Source: Ascaphus truei
Lineage: Eukaryota > Chordata > Amphibia > Anura > Ascaphidae
Direction: 5' to 3'
DNA: 64,000 nucleotides
Assembly: GCA_036426205.1 (NCBI GenBank)
Contig: CM071568.1
Coordinates: 123,414,945-123,478,944 of the forward strand
The notes beneath the pieces are model-generated. The model saw only the letters and a program-made list of their open reading frames with translations. It did no database searches and was not told the origin of the DNA. Position 1 is the stretch's first letter, and every line of letters starts with the position of its first letter. A program made the position numbers and the translations under genes. This document shows, one piece after another, positions 57,987 through 64,000 of this stretch.

Positions 57987-58866
57987 AAACAAACAACAAT
58001 AATACCCACTACAAGCGCTAACCTACATCAAAGTGAACGTGATAAACATACACAAATAAGTGATTGATAGTCACCACTTGGGTGGTGGTGATTGAAGCTG
58101 CCAAGGGGACTATTAAAACAGACAATTCCAAACCTGTTAACAAAAAGTGCAAATACAAAATAAGAGTTCCCGGCGCTAGAATTAATGTCCAAGATACCGT
58201 AATCCAAAAGAAATAGTCTCAGATGGGGGCTTCTTAGAATTGGTAGGTGGAATGTAGACAAAGTTCCAGGTAGGTGATAAGTTCCTTAACGATGTCCACA
58301 GTGATTCTGTAGAGACAGAAAAGAAACACACCAATTGCGCAGTATGCAACAGCTCTTGCCCCTAACCAGAACAATGGACATAGAAACCCCACTTACAAGA
58401 TGTTAGCTTGTTCATACAGGGGAGAGAATCTGTACTGATGTCATCACTTCAACCCGATAGTTCACGGATCCCACGTGACCGACCGCTGTGATTCTTCCTT
58501 CCATAAGGCAATTCGCACTCACAGGCAAAGCGGATACAGCATGCCCATGCAGGAAGGGAAGGTTGACACAGATGGTGTAATACGTAATACACTTTATTAA
58601 TAAATTAAAAACACAAACTACCCACACTTACAATAAATGGGGGATAGTACTGTGACTCACGAATGCCATCCGCAACCTGTCAACAGCCTGATCAGCAATT
58701 GGAGAGACCTACTGGATGTCAGTGCCTGCAACTCACGAACCGGTGACGTTAGCGGTGTAGCGGTGCAGGGCGCTCTGTGAGACACTATGGTGTCAGGACC
58801 GGCTCAAAACACTAAGCTCCTCCTCCCTACGCCTTTCAATGAATCTGCGTCACTTCCTCAGGGGAT
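57987..58866. mobile_element. 880-bp insert between 106-bp repeats
   Basis: The sequence is unrelated to the surrounding Gypsy element. The left end is AAACAAACAACAATAATACC; the right end is CTGCGTCACTTCCTCAGGGG. The right end reversed (CTGAGGAAGTGACGCAG...AGGCGTAGGG) resembles motifs near 20260, 24550 and 63715. No domain is recognised in its short frames. It is possibly a truncated non-LTR or Penelope-like copy. Confidence 0.5.
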
Positions 58867-58972
58867 CTTGCGGCGATGACAATCCGCCTGGATTTTCTGT
58901 CTGAGCGTGGCTTTTTTGAGGGCCCTTTGAATCCTCCTCCATGATTCTTGTAGGAAGTTGATTCTATTGTCC
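58867..58972. repeat. 106-bp direct repeat, right copy
   Basis: The second copy of the integrase segment at 57881-57986, directly continuous with the integrase core on its right. It is probably a very long target-site duplication, or the trace of a repair event, around 57987-58866. Confidence 0.9.
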
Positions 58973-59474
58973 GCTGCAGGGACCCCGGAAGAAGAGGAGG
59001 TGATGGGGAGGCATGCCGGATGGAACCCATAATTCATAAAAAATGGAGATTCCTGTGTGGACTCATTCTTTAAAGAGTTGTGAGCGAATTCTTCCCAGGG
59101 GAGCAGGTCCACCCAGTCGTCTTGGGCATCAGAAATGAAGCACCATAGATATTGCTCTAAGGTCTGGTTAGTTCTTTCGGTCTGTCCATTGGTCTGGGGA
59201 TGGTATCCAGAGGAGAAGTGTAGGGAGATATCCATTTTTTGAGCAAATGAGCGCCAGAATTTAAAGATAAATGAGATCCACGGTCGGAGACTATGGTCAG
59301 TGATACTCCGTGGATGCGAAAAATTTCTATGATGAAGACATCCGCCAGGGTAGCGGAATTAGGTAGTCCTTTCAAAGGGATGAAATGCGATTGTTTCGAG
59401 AATCTGTCGACTATGACCAGAATGGTGTTCATTCCCATGGAGATGGACAGCTCAACAATAAAGTCCATAGACAT
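58973..59474 (-). pseudogene. Gypsy integrase core relic
   Basis: Overlapping minus-strand frames carry M-D-F-I-V-E-L, V-D-R-F-S-K-Q-S-H-F-I-P, I-V-S-D-R-G-S and S-S-G-Y-H-P-Q-T-N-G-Q-T-E-R: the D, D and E of the integrase DDE triad in order. At least one frameshift (near 59235) separates the second D from the E. It belongs with the chromodomain at 57441 and H2C2/RNase H at 59481-60100. Confidence 0.85.
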
Positions 59475-59480
59475 ATGACT

Positions 59481-60100
59481 CTAGGGGCGATCCGGTATGG
59501 TGGGTAGAGGACGTAGAAGGCCCGGTGGTTTGAAGCGTGCTGATTTGTTTCGAGCGCAGGTGGAGCAAGATTTGTTAAATTCTTCAATGTCCTTTAACAT
59601 GGTGGGCCACCAAAAGGTTCGTCTGATAATGTCTGTGGTTCTTCTGGTACCAGGATGACCGGCAGATTTGGATGAATGAGCCCATTCTAAAATATTCTTG
59701 TGGAACTGTGGTGCGGAGTACAAACAACCCTCCTGAACCTCTAGACCTCTGGAATGTGTGTTTGAGTAGCCAAGATGTCGTCCAAGATGTCAAATGAATT
59801 GGCGGAAAGAGTACATTTGGATGTACATTTAGATGTACATCCTCTGATTTGTCTTCTACTACGAATTGGTGGGACAGTGCATCAGCTTTCAAGTTTTTTG
59901 AGCCAGGAATAAAAGAAATCATATAGTTGAACCTTGAGAAAAAAAGTGACCAGCAGGCCTGGCGGGCTCCAAGGCGTCGGGAGCTCTCTATGTAAAGCAA
60001 GTTTTTGTGGTCTGTGAGAATTGTGATTGGGTTCTCGGTGCCCTCAAGTAGATGTTCCCACTTTTGTAACGTGAGTTTAATCGCTTGAAGCTCCCGGTTA
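59481..60100 (-). pseudogene. Gypsy RNase H end and integrase zinc-binding region
   Basis: On the minus strand, [12 protein letters not shown] and I-L-T-D-H-K-N-L (RNase H, about 60000-60090) are followed by [14 protein letters not shown]. The integrase HHCC region comes next: [10 protein letters not shown], then C-S-T-C-A-R-N-K. The element stops abruptly at about 60100, where a pyrimidine array begins. RT, protease, gag and the 5' LTR are absent. Confidence 0.85.
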
Positions 60101-60379
60101 CCTTTTGTCTCTCCCTCCCTCCCTGCTGTCTCTCCCCCTCTCCCTCCTTCCCTGCTGTCTCACCACCTCCTCTCTGCTGTCTCTCTCCCTCACTCCCTGT
60201 CGTCTCCCTCCCTGCCGTCTCCCTCCCTGCCGTCTCCCTCCCTGCCGTCCTGCTGTTTCTCTCTCTCTGCCGTCTCTCTCGCCCTGCTGTCTCTCTCTCC
60301 CTGCCATCTCTCTCTCCCTGTCATCCCTCTCTCTCTCTTCCATCTTTCTCTCTCCCTGCTATTTCTCTCTCCCTTCGTC

Positions 60380-60430
<51 letters not shown>

Positions 60431-61170
60431 GTTTCTCTCTTTCTGTCATTTCTCTCTCCCTGACGTTTCTATCCCTACCTCCCTGCAATTTCTCACAGCC
60501 TGTCTGCCTCCATGCTCTCTCTCTTCCTCCTGCTCCATGCCTCCCTGCTCTTTCTCTTCCTCCTGCTCCCTGCCATCCTGCTCTCTCTTCCTCCTGCTCC
60601 TGCCTCCCTGCTGTCTCTCTCTTCCTGCTCTCTCTATTCCTGCCTCCCTGCTCTCTCTCTTCCTCCTGCTCCATGCCTCCCTGCTCTTTCTGTTCCTCCT
60701 GCTCCATGCCTCCCTGCTCTTTCTCTTCCTCCTGCTCCATGCCTCCCTGCTCTCTCTTCCTCCTGCTCCCTGCCACCCTGCTCTCTCTCTTCCTCCTGCT
60801 CCCTGCCTCCCTGCTGTCTCTCTCTTCCTGCTCTCTCTATTCCTGCCTCACTGCTCTATCTCTTCCTTCTGCTCCCTGCCTCCTTGCTCTCTTTCTTCCT
60901 CCTGCTCCCTGTCTCCCAGCTCTCTCTCTTCCTCCTGCCTCCCTGCACTCTCTTTTCCCCCTGCCTCCCTACTCCCGCTCTCTTTTCCTCCTACTCCCTG
61001 CCTCCCTGCTCTCTCTTTTCCTTCTGCTCCCTGCCTCCATGCTCTCTTTCCTCCTGCCTCCAGCCTCCCTACTCTCACTCTCCCTGCTATCTGTCTTCCT
61101 GTTGTCTCTCTTCCTGCCTCCATGCTTTCTCCCTGCTTCCCTCCCTGCTGTCTCCCTCCCTCCGGCAGCC
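60101..61170. repeat. 1-kb C/T-rich minisatellite array
   Basis: Almost pure pyrimidine on the plus strand, built from degenerate units such as CTCTTCCTCCTGCTCCATGCCTCCCTG (about 39 bp) and containing a pure (CT)n run at 60382-60427. The overlapping frames of 364-366 codons are Leu/Ser/Pro composition artefacts, not genes. It sits exactly where the Gypsy element is truncated. Confidence 0.9.
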
Positions 61171-63639
61171 TGGATGACTTCTTAGATGCTCAAATATGAG
61201 CATCTCTATTTTCGGGTATCTATAATGATAGATGAAGGCTGCCAGATGGAGACAGCGCAGCACAGAGGGAGGGAGACTTGGACTGCTGTAAAGTAGTTTG
61301 CAGTCAGAAGATTAACACTGCAGGGGTCCCATCCAGAAGCAAGGACCCCCGCAGAGTTAATCATCTGTTTTGGCAAACCCCACACATTTTCCAATGACCC
61401 CCAAATGGGTCCGACCCATGGTTTACGCACCATTGATCTAGAGGAATGACAGGAGATCTGGGAACCAGCCTCTAAGAAGTCCATCTACAGATGTGGCAGC
61501 CGTTAATGCTCCCGTTGGTGCATTGCAGCAGGACATGCACATTGTAATGCATTATCCACGTGCAGAAAAGGGTCTGGGCTTCTGCGCTATTGCACAGTGG
61601 GTAGAATAACCTGCGCTACATCTGTATATCATTATTAAAGAAATTATATATAAGGTTGTATACAGATGGGACTGGACTCCTTCCAGGTTAATATTTCACC
61701 CATTTGTGGGGATGTACATTCCGAGGCTCGTTAATGTACATGTGGTTGTAATGTCCAAGAATAAAGCCTATACGAGTCAAGTCATATTAGTCTTAAACTA
61801 ATTACAGATCTAACGAATGTTAAAGTTTCTCAAGCCCTCCTAATCATCCTACTGGGTAGCCTTATTCCAAATATCAGTAAATCAGAACTGTAATACTGTA
61901 CATTTCACACATTTCAAATGCCATATGCTGTTCTATAGCAAAAGTATGGAAAGAAGCCGCCCCTCTATCTTATAAGCAAATGTGCTCTACAATATGGAAA
62001 GTTGCCTACCTAGAAAAACTGACGGCATTCCTACAAGATTCGCTATGGAAATGTGAGGCGACTATGGGGTCCATGCTTCTTACATTCAAACAATTTGATT
62101 CCTCACATATAACCCATCCCAGGCTCCCGGGATAATAGAGCTCATTACCTTAGAGAGATTATAGATGCCTCTTGGAGATCTCTCCATCCAAGCTTTACAT
62201 CTTACACAGGTACCATGTAAATGAGCAAGAAACGTTTTTCTAAGGCTGTTAATCGTGCCTAAGATTTTCTGTAGGTAAAAATGATGAAGCCAAATTATAA
62301 CACAGGACTCTCCCTCCCACCCACTTTACCTTTTTGATTACTTTTTTCCCCTCTCTAATCCTTGTTATTGCATACGTTATAATATGGTTTACACGTGATT
62401 TAATGTTTCTTTCAAAAAACAAATAAACGGTAATTAAAATCAATAACCATAATCTTCTCAGGTATGACTGGACAAGCACAGTTGATCATAGCATTTTTTG
62501 TTTGACTTACATTAGTGGACTTTATTCTGTGATATCATTTTTTTTCTTTTGAATGCAGGTGATTTTAATTTTGCATATAGCCAATGTGCTTCTGCATGTC
62601 CCCTATGTGAGCTTTTCTTATACTGTATATGCAAGTATAGCTGCACTCAATATACCTATTGCCACCAATTAGTGGGAAAATCTAAAAAATATTTAATGCT
62701 CAGAATGTAATATGAATCATAATATATTGAAAGGAATACATGGAAATTTTGTGGTTAATTGTACATTCATATTGGATTGGTATTACGTCTACTTTATTTT
62801 AACGTTAACCACCATCCCTTCCTATCAAAGTAGCAACAACCATATACTGTACACCAACAACCATATATGTTGTTGATGCCTGCAAGGTTATTGGATACTG
62901 CTCACCCCATGAACCACAGGTCTCTGACATTTCACAGATATCTCCAGATTTCTGCTCAAGTTTGGTGCTCATGATCAGCTTTATTTTTCTCATAATGCAT
63001 CTGTTTTAGAGAAATGAGCCTTTCAAGAGAGGAAATGTTTTGTCAAATTACAAGAATTGTTGAATGAGTTCTTGGATCTACATTCATGATAGTAAAATTC
63101 TGCTAAACTGTGAAAAAGGGAAACCCCTGTGCCAATGCTCTAGATATATTATGGAGACTGAAATGACTAAAAATAAAGTCCATAGCCGATATAAATGTCC
63201 ATAGAATGCTTAAATAAGCTGCTTGACAGGAGATCGACACTGTTTGTATATTGCTTGTACTAAATACGCCCGTGCATGAATGGACTGAACATGCAGATAG
63301 AGGAGGGAGTGATAGGGGGAGAACCCCGCAGTTAAAGCCCAAACAGTGAGCTCTCACTAACGAAACACAAATCCCCACAGGAACCACTCGTCAGAATAAT
63401 CCTGCTGTCACAAGGGCACTGGGGATGAAGGATAAAATGAAGGAATCGCGCAGACTCACATACTTGTCTCTCCATAGTCCCCGTAAACGGTCTCGCAGTG
63501 TCAGATAACTCCCGTCGCGGGCGTGCTCCAGCCAAAGCCGTCTTGAAGATGCTGTTATATCATTATTGGCTGCTTCTTATGCAAATTCAAGCTAATGATA
63601 TACCAGTCCAGATGTATTTTGCACGTGGAATGACTCGTT

Positions 63640-63840
63640 TAATCAATATTTTTCCCAGAAGCAGCTACTAAAGAGTTCACTAGATCTACCTCCCGTCACT
63701 TTCACAAAGTACCAACAGGTACGAAACGCGTCAGAGCCGACTGTGGGGGTGTTATATTTCCAATAAATCTTTTTTTATGGCTACCTTTGTCCAGCTTCCT
63801 CGCCGGTATTTTTGCAGTGCTCCGCTTTTTTTCTTTTACC
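63640..63840 (+). repeat. Tail-like repeat with GAAACGCGTCAG motif
   Basis: CAGGTACGAAACGCGTCAGAG is followed by CAATAAATC and GTCCAGCTTCCTCG...GTATTTTTGCAG. Related motifs occur near 20260, 24550 and 58845, pointing to a dispersed repeat end, plausibly of a Penelope-like or other retroelement. Confidence 0.4.
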
Positions 63841-64000
63841 TGGAAATTCTGCTAAACCATTTGTCATTTCTCAGATCATTAAAACCAGAGTATAAAAGTA
63901 AGGGGCACCCTTTTAAAGTAATAAGTAAATGGGTAATCACATCAGAGACTATATGATTTTCGCCACATGCTGGTCCAAGTTCTATAGAAATACTGTAAGA

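Larger units (their letters stand above)
55459..64000 (+). other. CMAH: CMAH intron (open at right edge)
   Basis: No further CMAH exon is recognisable to the window edge: I looked for the next Rieske segment (C-T-K-H-N-W) on the plus strand without success. The intron holds a LINE tail (about 56.04 kb), an L1-like C-terminus (56.35 kb), a chromodomain Gypsy relic (56.7-60.1 kb) and a pyrimidine-rich array (60.1-61.2 kb). 61200-63690 contains nothing that I recognise. Confidence 0.7.

Noticed and set aside
60085..61199. Two overlapping ORFs of about 365 codons on the plus strand
   Set aside because: They are Leu/Ser/Pro translations of a degenerate C/T minisatellite, open in several frames at once; no protein family is recognisable.

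Overview
The window looks like vertebrate nuclear DNA, most likely from an amphibian (probably a frog). It is AT-rich and dominated by introns and transposable elements. The mix of DIRS-like, Penelope-like, Ty3/Gypsy, LINE, hAT and PIF/Harbinger-type repeats fits amphibian genomes. That assignment is an inference: fish and some reptiles share these repeat classes.

Only two host genes are supported, and only by their 5' coding exons. On the minus strand, 43705-43744 and 40972-41069 are the first two coding exons of CARMIL1, an actin capping-protein regulator. They have clean splice sites and a perfect phase match across the intron. On the plus strand, 55255-55458 is an early coding exon of CMAH (CMP-Neu5Ac hydroxylase) carrying the first half of its Rieske iron-sulphur motif. 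The two genes point away from each other, and as I recall they are also neighbours in mammals (human 6p22). Positions 1-40971 are therefore CARMIL1 intron 2, 41070-43704 is CARMIL1 intron 1, 43745 to about 55.2 kb lies between the two genes (both promoters plus any CMAH leader exon), and 55459-64000 is a CMAH intron.

Repeat layout, left to right. A LINE reverse-transcriptase relic is split by a 1.9-kb solo LTR (0.4-3.2 kb). MITEs and a large fold-back element that contains a further MITE follow (4.6-8.8 kb). Next come a short LTR inside a LINE tail (9.2-9.8 kb), a DIRS-like element split by a palindromic hAT-type element (11.5-14.3 kb) and a Penelope-like fragment (14.3-14.8 kb). A second Penelope-like fragment is split by a 3.2-kb very G-rich hAT-like element (20.2-24.3 kb). 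A family of about 0.3-kb hAT-type MITEs carrying RFX/X-box-like palindromes is scattered over 7.8-39.1 kb, and there are several solo LTRs.

Between the two genes lie a BEN-like reading frame with two in-frame stops (47.2-48.1 kb), the 5' half of a Gypsy element with LTR, tRNA-Leu-type primer site, gag and protease (48.6-50.8 kb), a solo LTR nested in a hAT relic (50.8-51.8 kb) and a LINE split by another solo LTR (52.1-54.1 kb). Inside the CMAH intron are an L1-like C-terminus, a chromodomain Gypsy element and a 1-kb pyrimidine array (56.3-61.2 kb).

I found no operon-like or defence-like gene system. The notable content is the conserved divergent gene pair and a set of insertions whose target duplications can be read directly.
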